Assembly (NCBI RefSeq): GCF_007988965.1
Contig: NZ_BJVD01000001.1
Span: forward strand, 558,001-622,000
Reading direction: 5' to 3'
Source: Rummeliibacillus stabekisii
Lineage (GTDB): Bacteria; Bacillota; Bacilli; Bacillales_A; Planococcaceae
DNA: 64,000 nucleotides
The notes beneath the pieces were generated by a model. That model made no database searches. It saw nothing but the letters and a program-made list of their open reading frames with translations, and was not told the DNA's origin. How positions within the stretch are numbered: the first letter of the stretch is position 1; the number at the start of each line of letters is the position of its first letter. A program made the position numbers and the translations under genes. Positions 38,482-46,795 of the stretch are shown piece after piece.

Positions 38482-39771
38482 TTATGACAGTCGCTCGTTT
38501 TTAATTACCTCACCTGTCTCTGTGTCAATTAGTACTTTGTATGTGTGCTGCGTTTTATTGGCGTTCACTCTAACTGTTACTTCATAACAAAGTCTCTCGA
38601 CAAAATCTTTATCCTCAACATATGCTAAATCTTCTTCCATCACTTCCGCATCGCGATTAAAGAATGTGTTCCAATCTATTTTCTTCATCGTTTGCGGTTT
38701 TACTTTTTCTTTTTGAATGTACTCAATTCCATTAAGACCTACAACTTCACCAGTATCTTTGGCTATTTTCACTTGTACGCCATCCGCATAAATCTTCGCT
38801 TTTGTTGATTGATCTACTCTTGCGTAGCTTAAGTGCCAAACTTCACTATTTTCTCTTGCATCTGTTTCAACAACATCGGTATAGCCTAGTTCTTTTAAAT
38901 GTTGATCTGCCAATTTTTTTAGTTTTAGAATTGGAAGACTAGTTTGTCCAAATGGTCGTTCAACTAAATAGGAAAGAAGATGGCCGCCTTTTACGGTCAA
39001 ATCCGCATAACCTGTGCGTTCGCCTTTAGTGAAAGTAATGTGATAAAAAGGATACGGTGCACCTTTTCTGCTATTTTTCACTGCTATAGTGGCATTTGAT
39101 AACTCTGGGAACATATCTTTAAAACGATTTATCGCTTCGCTCTCGCTAATTTTTCGGTCATCTAATTTTTGCAGGTTTTTCCTCTTTTCATGATCTGATT
39201 CACTAGCAGTCAACGGAAAATCACTTTCTCTATATGTCTTAATTGATTTAGCCATATTTTTAAAATTACCCGTTGATTGGTCTGCCGTTTGTTCTTCTAG
39301 CCAATGTTTGTAATTGTTATCTTGCTGTAACACATGTGCTGTTGCTACTTGCCAATCATTCGAAAAGTTTGTGAGGTTTTCAGAAACATTCTTTATGTTG
39401 GCATGCCATTTATCAGCATTCTCCTTAGATGTCATCGTCATTTTTGCATTGTTACCTAGTCGACCAAGATAATTCATCCATTCGCTTGTAAATTCTTGAT
39501 CTAACGGCAAATCCGCTATGGAATATTTAATATCAGATGACAAGCGCCATACATCCTGTAAAGATTGATGCAGTGCGGTGGTATCTTTATACATTAAGGA
39601 TTGCTGAACAGCTTGCTGTAACTCATTTAGTTGTGTTGAAGCATCTGCCATTTTATTCGTATATTGTCCGTGCAGTAGATATTGAAGTTCCTTATTTTCT
39701 CTATTTGATGCTACTATAAATATTAAGCAGGCTATTAGTGCGTAGCTTAATAAAAATATGGTTTTTTTCAT
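38482..39771 (-). CDS. ypeB: Germination protein YpeB
   Basis: Spore protein needed to place and hold the lytic enzyme SleB in the inner membrane region. The N-terminus is a membrane anchor (residues 3-20, FLLSYALIACLIFIVAS). The C-terminal half holds PepSY-like repeats, for example GEVVGLNGIEYIQ and TGEVIKNE near the end. It has 429 residues, somewhat shorter than the 450 of B. subtilis. It follows sleB by 21 bases in the usual bicistronic operon. Confidence 0.95.
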   Translation of the reverse strand: MKKTIFLLSYALIACLIFIVASNRENKELQYLLHGQYTNKMADASTQLNELQQAVQQSLMYKDTTALHQSLQDVWRLSSDIKYSIADLPLDQEFTSEWMNYLGRLGNNAKMTMTSKENADKWHANIKNVSENLTNFSNDWQVATAHVLQQDNNYKHWLEEQTADQSTGNFKNMAKSIKTYRESDFPLTASESDHEKRKNLQKLDDRKISESEAINRFKDMFPELSNATIAVKNSRKGAPYPFYHITFTKGERTGYADLTVKGGHLLSYLVERPFGQTSLPILKLKKLADQHLKELGYTDVVETDARENSEVWHLSYARVDQSTKAKIYADGVQVKIAKDTGEVVGLNGIEYIQKEKVKPQTMKKIDWNTFFNRDAEVMEEDLAYVEDKDFVERLCYEVTVRVNANKTQHTYKVLIDTETGEVIKNERLS

Positions 39772-39792
39772 TCGTTTTCACCTCCAGTTTTA

Positions 39793-40566
39793 CTAAATGC
39801 AGAAGATATGCTCGCCAATTTGTGTGATTTGTTTTCTTGTCCATATCCATTTACTTGTTGCTGTTTTTGGGTTGAAATAATAAAGGGCATTTTGTGAGGG
39901 ATCCCATCCATTCATTGCATCCAGTACCGCTTCCATCGCTTGTTTGTTTGGTTCAAGCCAGATTTGTCCATCTGATACAGCTGTAAATGCACCAGGTTGG
40001 AAGATGATACCTGAAACAGTGTTAGGAAAATCAGGGCTTTCCAAACGATTCAATATCACAGCAGCTACAGCCACTTGTCCTTCATATGGCTCTCCTCTTG
40101 ACTCTCCATATACTGCATTTGATAACAGCTTCAAATCCTGTTCCGTAAATTTACTTGGGATTTGCATATCTGCCCCATTACCAGTGCCTTCTTGTGTAGT
40201 TTTCTTTTGGCCACCATAGACAGTAAATTTATTTCCTTTTCTTATTTGTTCCATTACATAGTCTTTATCATAGTTTGAAACCGATGCTAACTTCTTCTTC
40301 GTTGTTGCACCAGCCACTCCGTCTATCGGCAATCCATATTGATCCTGGAAATTTCGCAATGCCCAATATGTGCTATAGCCAAATTTCCCATCAATCGTTC
40401 CTTTATAGTATCCAATGTATTGAAGTCTTGATTGCAATTCAATAACGTCATCGCCAAACGCGCCTCTTGTAATAATTTGTGAGGAGAATGCTTCTCCTGT
40501 CCTCGGGGCCACGCTTGTAAGAAAAAGACTTAGAATAACCAACAAAAGCATTTGATAACGTCTCAT
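39793..40566 (-). CDS. sleB: Spore cortex-lytic enzyme SleB
   Basis: Lytic transglycosylase that breaks muramic-delta-lactam cortex peptidoglycan at germination. ATG 40566 (MRRYQMLLLVILS) follows AAAAGGAG by eight bases, giving 257 residues. A signal peptide of about 25 residues is followed by a peptidoglycan-binding domain (about 38-95, DDVIELQSRLQYIGYYKG). The C-terminal hydrolase_2 domain has the catalytic glutamate in VYGESRGEPYEGQVAVAAV. A SigF/SigG-like promoter candidate lies just upstream. Confidence 0.96.
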   Translation of the reverse strand: MRRYQMLLLVILSLFLTSVAPRTGEAFSSQIITRGAFGDDVIELQSRLQYIGYYKGTIDGKFGYSTYWALRNFQDQYGLPIDGVAGATTKKKLASVSNYDKDYVMEQIRKGNKFTVYGGQKKTTQEGTGNGADMQIPSKFTEQDLKLLSNAVYGESRGEPYEGQVAVAAVILNRLESPDFPNTVSGIIFQPGAFTAVSDGQIWLEPNKQAMEAVLDAMNGWDPSQNALYYFNPKTATSKWIWTRKQITQIGEHIFCI

Positions 40567-40585
40567 ATTGACAGCTCCTTTTCTA

Positions 40586-40616
40586 TAAGCATGGTTTCTT
40601 GCATGTTTTTTATACA
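40586..40616 (-). promoter_or_regulatory. Candidate forespore promoter of sleB
   Basis: On the minus strand TGTATA (40616-40611), a 17-base spacer, then CATGCTTA (40593-40586). This resembles SigF/SigG promoters (GNATA and CATNNTA type). The -35 falls in the T-run of the upstream prsW terminator. The match is partial. Confidence 0.35.
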
Positions 40617-40645
40617 AAAAAACTGAGAGAAAAAAACCTCTCAGT
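40615..40645 (-). terminator. Second terminator after prsW
   Basis: ACTGAGAG and CTCTCAGT form a perfect stem around eight bases, then seven T on the minus strand. It should stop readthrough into sleB. Confidence 0.85.
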
Positions 40646-40655
40646 ACAAACAAAA

Positions 40656-40691
40656 AGTGAAAAGCTTTTAGAAATTTATTATTCTAAAAGC
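40656..40691 (-). terminator. First terminator after prsW
   Basis: GCTTTTAGAA and TTCTAAAAGC form a perfect 10-base-pair stem around eight bases, then TTTTCACTTTTT on the minus strand. Confidence 0.75.
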
Positions 40692-40799
40692 CTTTTGTTT
40701 CTTTTCTTTATTTTTTCGATTAAAGAGATGCTGTTTGAACATATAGCAAACAATCCTAGTCAACCTATTTTTAAAAATTGATTTCGCTATTTTCAATTG

Positions 40800-41474
40800 T
40801 TAAAATTTCTGCTGTGCCGCAAGCATCTGAACCAATTGCTTATGTGCAATTTTTACTTTGCGCAGAGCAAACCACCATAAAAACAACATAAATGGGAGCA
40901 TGATATATGCCCACTTTCCTTCTATTGTTAGTATGAAATTAAAAATAATATGAAGCAACATTGGCAAAGCCAAAGACACTGCTTGGTAACGAATAGAGCT
41001 GTTTCTTCCTGTAAATTTTGCTCTTCCTAGATAATAACCCATAACAACGCCAAAAAGGGCATGGCTAGACACAGGCATAAGAGCCCGCATAAAAGCCGTG
41101 TCTAAGCCGAATGACAGGATGTATAATATATTTTCAACAGTCGCAAATCCAAGTGATATACTGACTCCGTATAAAACGCCATCATAAGGGTCATCAAACT
41201 CGATATGATGATAAATGGCGATTAGTAATATAAACCATTTGAAAAACTCTTCCACTACTCCTGAAAACAGTACATCTTGCATTAGTACACTTGAAAAAAT
41301 TTTTTCTTCATTTACGACAAATTGCAAAAATAAAATCGGAAATGTTAAAATTGCACCATATATAAATGTATGAAACAATGTTGTTCTAGGCTCTGTTGCC
41401 ATTTGGTTCCTCAAGTAAAAGAAACTAAATAGCGCTAGTGCCGGAGCAATGGAAACGGATAAAAGAACAAACAT
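40800..41474 (-). CDS. prsW: Site-1 membrane protease PrsW
   Basis: Polytopic membrane protease that in B. subtilis starts cleavage of the anti-sigma factor RsiW. Seven or so hydrophobic segments over 224 residues. The family motif EEFFKW occurs in FSGVVEEFFKWFILL, with a later conserved histidine in PVSSHALFGVVMGY. Synteny ypdA-prsW-sleB is kept, but ansA and a DUF2975 gene lie between ypdA and prsW here. The sigma and anti-sigma pair is not in the window. Confidence 0.93.
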   Translation of the reverse strand: MFVLLSVSIAPALALFSFFYLRNQMATEPRTTLFHTFIYGAILTFPILFLQFVVNEEKIFSSVLMQDVLFSGVVEEFFKWFILLIAIYHHIEFDDPYDGVLYGVSISLGFATVENILYILSFGLDTAFMRALMPVSSHALFGVVMGYYLGRAKFTGRNSSIRYQAVSLALPMLLHIIFNFILTIEGKWAYIMLPFMLFLWWFALRKVKIAHKQLVQMLAAQQKF

Positions 41475-41545
41475 TTGTCAGGCACCCCGTCTCTATTTAT
41501 AGTACTATTTTATAAGATATGACAGGAAATTTCGAGGAGGACTTT

Positions 41546-42514
41546 ATGAAGAAAAAAGTTTTGCTTATTCATACAGGAGGCACTATATCCATGCATATGA
41601 GTGAGGATGGAGGTGTCATCCCAGATACAAACAATCCCTTAATGCAAGAAAGCAAAAAACTGGAGATGATTGCAGATCTAATTGAAATAGAAGCTTTCAA
41701 TCTACCATCGCCACATATAACACCGAAAAAGATGCTTGAATTGCGCAATTTAATCATAGATACCATTAAGAAAAATACGGTTGACGGAGTTGTAATTACC
41801 CACGGCACAGATACGTTAGAAGAGACAGCTTATTTCTTAGAATTAACAACAAATTTAGAAATGCCGATCGTACTGACAGGTGCCATGCGTTCATCAAATG
41901 AGCTAGGTGCTGATGGTGTTTATAACTTGGTAGAAGCTGTTAGAGTTGCTTCGTCTGATCAAGCAAGAAATAAAGGCGTACTTGTGGTGATGAACGATGA
42001 GCTTCATTCAGCTGTAAATGTTACAAAAACATCTACAAGCTCTGTTTCCACTTTCCAGTCACCGCAGTATGGCCCGCTTGGATTAGTGACAAAGACATTA
42101 ATCCACTTTCAACAAGCACCAATGAAAAGAGAATACGTCGAAGTAAATAGCCTGAATAAAAAAGTTGCGTTATTTAAAATATATGCAGGAATGGATGCAG
42201 ACCTTCTTCATTCAGCAATTGATTGCAATTATGATGGTGTAGTATTAGAAGGACTAGGACAAGGCAATGTTCCTCCTGCAATACTGCCTACTATAGAAAA
42301 ATTAATACAACACGGCATTCCAGTTGTTCTAGTATCACGTTGTTTTAATGGCATTGCGCAAGGTGTATATGGATATGAAGGTGGCGGCAGAATGCTAGAA
42401 GATATGGGCGTTATTTTCGCAACAGGTTTAAGCGGACAAAAGGCTCGCTTAAAGTTAATGATCGGTCTCAACCAAGAGGAAAAACCAATTAATGTTAAGA
42501 AATTCTTCATCTAA
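41546..42514 (+). CDS. ansA: Type I L-asparaginase
   Basis: Cytoplasmic hydrolysis of asparagine to aspartate and ammonia. The first catalytic threonine lies in HTGGTISM near residue 10, and the second in the THGTDTLEETA motif. LTGAMRSSNELGADG is conserved, with 322 residues. ATG 41546 (MKKKVLLIHTGG) follows GAGGAGG. It is a single plus-strand gene in a minus-strand block, ending at its own terminator. In B. subtilis ansA is paired with ansB and the repressor ansR; neither is here. Confidence 0.94.
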   Translation: MKKKVLLIHTGGTISMHMSEDGGVIPDTNNPLMQESKKLEMIADLIEIEAFNLPSPHITPKKMLELRNLIIDTIKKNTVDGVVITHGTDTLEETAYFLELTTNLEMPIVLTGAMRSSNELGADGVYNLVEAVRVASSDQARNKGVLVVMNDELHSAVNVTKTSTSSVSTFQSPQYGPLGLVTKTLIHFQQAPMKREYVEVNSLNKKVALFKIYAGMDADLLHSAIDCNYDGVVLEGLGQGNVPPAILPTIEKLIQHGIPVVLVSRCFNGIAQGVYGYEGGGRMLEDMGVIFATGLSGQKARLKLMIGLNQEEKPINVKKFFI

Positions 42515-42539
42515 ATACATCATTCATCAAAAATTATAT

Positions 42540-42569
42540 GGAAATCCTGTTTTTGCAGGATTTCTTTTT
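42540..42569 (+). terminator. Terminator after ansA
   Basis: GAAATCCTG and CAGGATTTC form a perfect 9-base-pair stem around six bases, then five T on the plus strand. Confidence 0.9.
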
Positions 42570-42647
42570 ACTTTATGTTCAGCAGATGAACTTTCTGAAT
42601 TTTCATACGTTATAATATAAAGGTAAATATAAAAAAGGGGGAATACT

Positions 42648-43112
42648 ATGCAAAAAATCAATTCCACCATTTTAAGTTCAGTCACCATTTTAATAGGTAC
42701 AATCATTTTGTTATTATGTGTGTTTGTTTTACCGAAGGTAGCCCAGGAAACCGTATTAATACATCCAGAAGTAACATATCTAAAATATCCTGTTTTATTA
42801 GGAATGTATGCGACAGCGCTGCCCTTTTTTTATGCGATATATGAGACACTGATTATGATTCAAATTATTGAGTATCAATCTATCAATCCTAGTCGCATTG
42901 TTCAGGGATTAAATCGAATAAAATACAGTGCATTTGTTATTATTGTCTTCTATGTCTTAGGAATCTTTATACTTGACTATGCAAATGCACTACCGCCAAT
43001 AATTGCAGTAATGGGATTTGGGATACTTCTTGTTACAATAATGGTGGCAGCAGGAGCATCGTTCATAAAAAATATACTTATAAAATATCAATTGAAGTTA
43101 TCTAATTCATAA
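42648..43112 (+). CDS. DUF2975 membrane protein
   Basis: Protein of 154 residues with four hydrophobic segments, at about 8-30, 44-70, 92-112 and 118-142. The layout and the YAIYETLIMIQIIEY segment fit DUF2975. Members are usually followed by a small XRE-type regulator gene; none is seen here. GGGGGAA precedes the ATG. Function unknown. Confidence 0.75.
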   Translation: MQKINSTILSSVTILIGTIILLLCVFVLPKVAQETVLIHPEVTYLKYPVLLGMYATALPFFYAIYETLIMIQIIEYQSINPSRIVQGLNRIKYSAFVIIVFYVLGIFILDYANALPPIIAVMGFGILLVTIMVAAGASFIKNILIKYQLKLSNS

Positions 43113-43166
43113 AAGATCACCCTAGGACTGGCTTAGTTCAGTTTTAATTCACAAATTATAAAATCC

Positions 43167-43212
43167 AAAAGACAGATTTATTCTACACATTTGTAGAGTA
43201 AATCTGTCTTTT
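43167..43212. terminator. Long hairpin after the DUF2975 gene, bidirectional
   Basis: A 21-base-pair stem (one G-T) with a 4-base loop runs from AAAAGACAG (43167) to CTGTCTTTT (43212), followed by AATTTTTA. It can act in both directions, for DUF2975 and for ypdA. Confidence 0.8.
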
Positions 43213-43325
43213 AATTTTTACAGCAATTATTTGTTTAACAATACAACCTAAAGAAAACCAATATAGCTTTGTTAAAGCTAGGACATCATATATATTTACT
43301 TATGACAAAATCCTAGTTATTTATT

Positions 43326-44288
43326 TTAGCGTTTTTCTTTAATTGATTTTGCGATTAAGTCTCCATGCAGCTTTCCATTTTCAATAAAAATTTCATTAGC
43401 ATTATTGCCTGCTGCAATCACACCTGCAATGTATAACCCCGGCACATTTGTTTCCATGGACTCCGGATTAAATGTAGGGCGACCAGTTGCTTTGTCTTCC
43501 GTTACGCCCATTTTTTGAATAAATGAATGGTCAGGATGGTACCCTGTCATCGCGAATACAAAGTCATTCTTCACAGTAACTTCTTTACCTTCCTGCAATA
43601 ATATTACTTCATCCTCTGTAATCTCTTTTACGAGTGTATTAAACATCATATTTATCTCGCCATTGCGTACAAGAGCTTCGAAATCTGGCAATACCCATGG
43701 TTTAATGCTCGGCGAGTATTCCGCTCCGCGGTAGGCAACTGTTACACGAGCACCTGCTTTATGGAGTTCTAGACCTGCATCTATCGCAGAATTCTTACCT
43801 CCAATAATCAAAACGTCCGTATCAAAGAAGGGATGGCCCTCCTTAAAATAATGATACACTTTTGGTAACTCTTCCCCCGGTATGTTCATATAATTGGGAT
43901 GGTCATAATATCCTGTTGCAATGACAACATAGGGTGTTTCATATTCAGCCAAATCTGTTTTCACAATAAATTTGCCCTCATTTGGCGTTACTTGTTCAAC
44001 TCTTTCGAAGCGATGAATATTTAGGTCTTTTCTTTTTACAACTTCACGGTAGTAGACCAATGCTTGATTTCGCTTTGGTTTTTGTTGTTCAGTTATGAAA
44101 GGTATATCACCAATTCCTAATTTTTCGCTTGAACTAAAAAACGTTTGATGCGTAGGATAGTTATAAATCGAATTGACGATATTTCCCTTCTCAATAATAA
44201 TGGGATTTAGCCCAATCTGTTTTAATGAAATAGCCGCAGCTAAGCCACATGGACCGCCGCCTACAATTATCGCTTCTTCTTGTAGCAC
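43326..44288 (-). CDS. ypdA: Bacillithiol disulfide reductase YpdA
   Basis: NADPH-dependent flavoprotein that reduces oxidised bacillithiol. FAD motif VGGGPCGLAAAISL with the conserved cysteine of the family is near residues 9-22. The NADPH motif IIGGKNSAIDAG is near 160, with GLYIAGVIAAG near the C-terminus. It has 320 residues. Together with bshA it indicates a working bacillithiol system. Confidence 0.95.
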   Translation of the reverse strand: MLQEEAIIVGGGPCGLAAAISLKQIGLNPIIIEKGNIVNSIYNYPTHQTFFSSSEKLGIGDIPFITEQQKPKRNQALVYYREVVKRKDLNIHRFERVEQVTPNEGKFIVKTDLAEYETPYVVIATGYYDHPNYMNIPGEELPKVYHYFKEGHPFFDTDVLIIGGKNSAIDAGLELHKAGARVTVAYRGAEYSPSIKPWVLPDFEALVRNGEINMMFNTLVKEITEDEVILLQEGKEVTVKNDFVFAMTGYHPDHSFIQKMGVTEDKATGRPTFNPESMETNVPGLYIAGVIAAGNNANEIFIENGKLHGDLIAKSIKEKR

Positions 44289-44407
44289 TACAATGTCACT
44301 CCTTGTAAATTTCTTTCTGTTTCAGAGATAGCTCTATATGCAACTTTAAACAATCAATATTAAGTTTACAGTATTGTCTAATTGTACATTATACGCCTGG
44401 ATACCAT
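44289..44407. other. Intergenic stretch upstream of ypdA
   Basis: AT-rich DNA before ypdA, part of the 308-base gap to 44597. I see no reading frame. The rest of the gap holds a terminator and an unexplained inverted repeat, listed separately. Confidence 0.5.
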
Positions 44408-44442
44408 AAAAAAACAGGCATGCGCCCTCTACCACATACCCG
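44408..44442 (-). terminator. Probable terminator after the LysM gene
   Basis: On the minus strand CGGGTATGTG pairs with CGCATGCCTG (three G-T pairs) around eight bases, then seven T. It lies about 155 bases after the stop. Confidence 0.6.
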
Positions 44443-44475
44443 CACTCTTTTAAATTATAAGCATTTTTTGTTGAC

Positions 44476-44523
44476 GGACTTTTGCCCACCTCAATTGAAT
44501 TGACAATAATTGAGGTGAAGTCC
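44476..44523. repeat. Imperfect 48-base inverted repeat, unexplained
   Basis: CACCTCAATT (44487-44496) and AATTGAGGTG (44508-44517) form a perfect 10-base-pair stem around 11 bases. Outer GGACTT (44476-44481) pairs with AAGTCC (44518-44523) with a 5-base bulge. Neither side has a clean T-run, so it is a poor terminator. Confidence 0.6.
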
Positions 44524-44596
44524 TTTAATCAGACTCGATTTACAAGATATAGAGGAATTTAGCCTAAAATAAATCAAAGTTAATGTAATATCTTAT

Positions 44597-45277
44597 TTAT
44601 TTTTGGGCTGGTATTGCAATTGTTGTTCCTGGCGCAACGTTATTTCCTGTAATACCGTTTGCTTCTTGTATAATCGGAATTCCGGCTGCACTGCCATAGA
44701 ACTGGACTGCTATACTTTCGATTGTTTCGCCAGACTTCACATTATAGAGACGTCCAGCTGCCTTTGCTTCTTCATATAACTGTTGCTGCTTCACTTTTTG
44801 TGCTTCAAGTTCTGCATTTGCGGCTTGTTCTTCTTTCTCTTTTTGTGCTTCAAGCTTGGCATTTGCAGCTTGTTCTTTTTTCACTTTTTCAGCATTTATT
44901 CGGTCTGCTTCTTTTTGAGCGGCTTGTTCCTTCTTTAGCTGCTCCTGTTCCTCTTTTTTTGACGCTTGAGTAGTTACTTTTTCTTTCTCGCTATTGGTCT
45001 CAATATGGACACCACTGTCACTCTCTATTTCCGCTTTCTCATGACTGTTATCATGTGAGAGAGTACTAAAATATATCAAGGTGGAAATAGGAATTAATAT
45101 AAAGACAATTGCTAATGCTGTTAGCAATTTAGGTTTGCTTTGATTTTTTTTCTGCTTACCCTCATCGTTTTGATGTCTTCTTTTCATTCTAGAAGGATTT
45201 TTCTCTTCTTCTTCCGGCTCAATATAAATTGCCTGTCTATGTTCTTCAATTTTTCCTCGGTAATCATCTTGAGGCAT
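44597..45277 (-). CDS. ypbE: LysM-domain membrane protein (YpbE-like)
   Basis: Predicted cell-surface protein of 226 residues. ATG 45277 (MPQDDYRGKIEEHRQ) follows GGGGGA; the longer frame into recS lacks support. A charged cytoplasmic N-terminus precedes one membrane segment (about 55-77, LLTALAIVFILIPIS). An Ala/Glu/Lys-rich coiled stretch follows. The LysM domain (about 177-226, YNVKSGETIESIAVQFYG) should bind peptidoglycan. The middle has a 15-residue repeat. In B. subtilis ypbD lies between recS and ypbE; here it is missing. Confidence 0.85.
   Translation of the reverse strand: MPQDDYRGKIEEHRQAIYIEPEEEEKNPSRMKRRHQNDEGKQKKNQSKPKLLTALAIVFILIPISTLIYFSTLSHDNSHEKAEIESDSGVHIETNSEKEKVTTQASKKEEQEQLKKEQAAQKEADRINAEKVKKEQAANAKLEAQKEKEEQAANAELEAQKVKQQQLYEEAKAAGRLYNVKSGETIESIAVQFYGSAAGIPIIQEANGITGNNVAPGTTIAIPAQK
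44794..44884 (-). repeat. 45-base tandem repeat inside the LysM gene
   Basis: TTTTGTGCTTCAAG occurs at 44796 and again at 44841 with the following sequence largely repeated. This gives a 45-base, 15-residue unit (EQAANA-LEAQK type) present twice. Confidence 0.8.
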
Positions 45278-45354
45278 GGAAATCCCCCATTTCAATAAAA
45301 CTTCTATTCTCCTATTATGACGAATTAATAGGTACTTGTAAATGAACGAACTTA

Positions 45355-46791
45355 CTAGGGCATAAGTGCCTGTAACCGTTCTTGCCATGATGGTCGATTT
45401 CTTGATACAGGATGAAATTCTCTTTTTGCGACAATGTCTTGGTGATTAATGCCGCAAAAATGGCAGCAGTTTGGCGGCTTCTCTTCCAACGATTGTCCAA
45501 AATAGGAAACTAATCCTTCTCGCATACATTTTTGAGCTTCTACAAAGTTTGCAACCTCTCTGATTTGCTCTACCTTTTGTCTGCGTAAATCTTCTAACTT
45601 TTGGATAACCTTTTCCGCTGGCAATTGTGTCATCCAATATGACAAAACACGATAAACCGTTTCGCTAATTTGGTTTAAATCAATCATTTTTTTGGGATCT
45701 TGTTCTAGACGTTGATATTCCTTAAATACTTCCACATGGTATGAACTAGGCAAATCCTCTGTCACGATAAAGCGGGTATGATCTTCATCCTTTGGACTGT
45801 GTACCAAGATGGCAAGCGCATCTTTCCCATCACGCCCTGCCCTTCCAACCTCTTGCATATAATTCGCCATTGTGGCAGGTATATGGTCGTGCAGGACTTG
45901 GTATACATTATCTTTATGGATTCCCATACCAAATGCAGTTGTAGCACATATCCACTCTAATTCTCCTGATTGAAATTGCTGTTGGATGAACTGCCTATCT
46001 TCCATCTCCATTCCAGCGTGGTAAGCGGCTGCTCTAATCTGTTTTTTTTGAAGCTCATCAGCATAAAGAAGCGTTTTTTTTCGCGATTGTGTATAAATGA
46101 TACCTGGCCCCTCGGTTTGCACAACATGATTAATAATCCATGGTAGTTTTTCATCAACGCTAGGAAGATTAATGACATCATAATGAATATTAGGCCTTTC
46201 AACAGAGTGGATATATTCAAATGGGTGAATCATTTTCAAATATGTTTTAATATCAATTACCACTTGTTCTGTAGCAGTCGCACTTAAGGCTAATATTGGG
46301 GGTCTGTTTCTCTTAGGAATCCAACTGGCAATCTTCAAATAATCTGGGCGGAAATCAAATCCCCATTGAGAAATACAGTGCGCCTCGTCTACAACAATGA
46401 GCGAGAAATCTATCTTTTGAAAAACACGCTGGATTGAGTCGGTTGCAAGCATTTCAGGAGATATAAATATATATCGATAAGTAGCTATTCGTTGAAGTGC
46501 ATGTAACTTTTCACTGCCTTGTAAAAAAGAATTGAGAGCTATCACTCTCTTTTCTCCAAATCTTTTTAATGAATCTACCTGGTCTTGCATCAATGAGAGC
46601 AATGGAGAAATAATTAAAATGGGACCATTTAATATATATCCCGGAAGCTGATAGCATAATGACTTGCCCATTCCTGTTGGCAGTAGCGCCACTGCATCTC
46701 GTCCTTCTAAAATTGCTTCTATTACTTCCTTTTGTCCTTCTCTGAACGCCTCATAACCAAAATGCCGATAAAGAATATCTTCAAGTTTCAT
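45355..46791 (-). CDS. recS: RecQ-family ATP-dependent DNA helicase (RecS)
   Basis: 3'-5' helicase of the short RecQ type. Walker A PTGMGKS at residues 38-44, DEAH box VVDEAHCISQWGFDFRPDY with the RecQ aromatic loop, LALSATATE, and motif VI QEVGRAGRDGK. A zinc cluster of cysteines lies near the end (PPNCCHFCG). No HRDC domain; 478 residues. It pairs with ypbB four bases upstream, as in B. subtilis, hence recS rather than the longer recQ. Confidence 0.92.
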   Translation of the reverse strand: MKLEDILYRHFGYEAFREGQKEVIEAILEGRDAVALLPTGMGKSLCYQLPGYILNGPILIISPLLSLMQDQVDSLKRFGEKRVIALNSFLQGSEKLHALQRIATYRYIFISPEMLATDSIQRVFQKIDFSLIVVDEAHCISQWGFDFRPDYLKIASWIPKRNRPPILALSATATEQVVIDIKTYLKMIHPFEYIHSVERPNIHYDVINLPSVDEKLPWIINHVVQTEGPGIIYTQSRKKTLLYADELQKKQIRAAAYHAGMEMEDRQFIQQQFQSGELEWICATTAFGMGIHKDNVYQVLHDHIPATMANYMQEVGRAGRDGKDALAILVHSPKDEDHTRFIVTEDLPSSYHVEVFKEYQRLEQDPKKMIDLNQISETVYRVLSYWMTQLPAEKVIQKLEDLRRQKVEQIREVANFVEAQKCMREGLVSYFGQSLEEKPPNCCHFCGINHQDIVAKREFHPVSRNRPSWQERLQALMP

Positions 46792-46795
46792 AAGC

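Noticed and set aside
43280-43325. CTAGGA/TCCTAG inverted pair after ypdA as its terminator
   Set aside because: The loop is long and unstructured and no T-run follows. The 21-base-pair hairpin at 43167-43212 is a better candidate.
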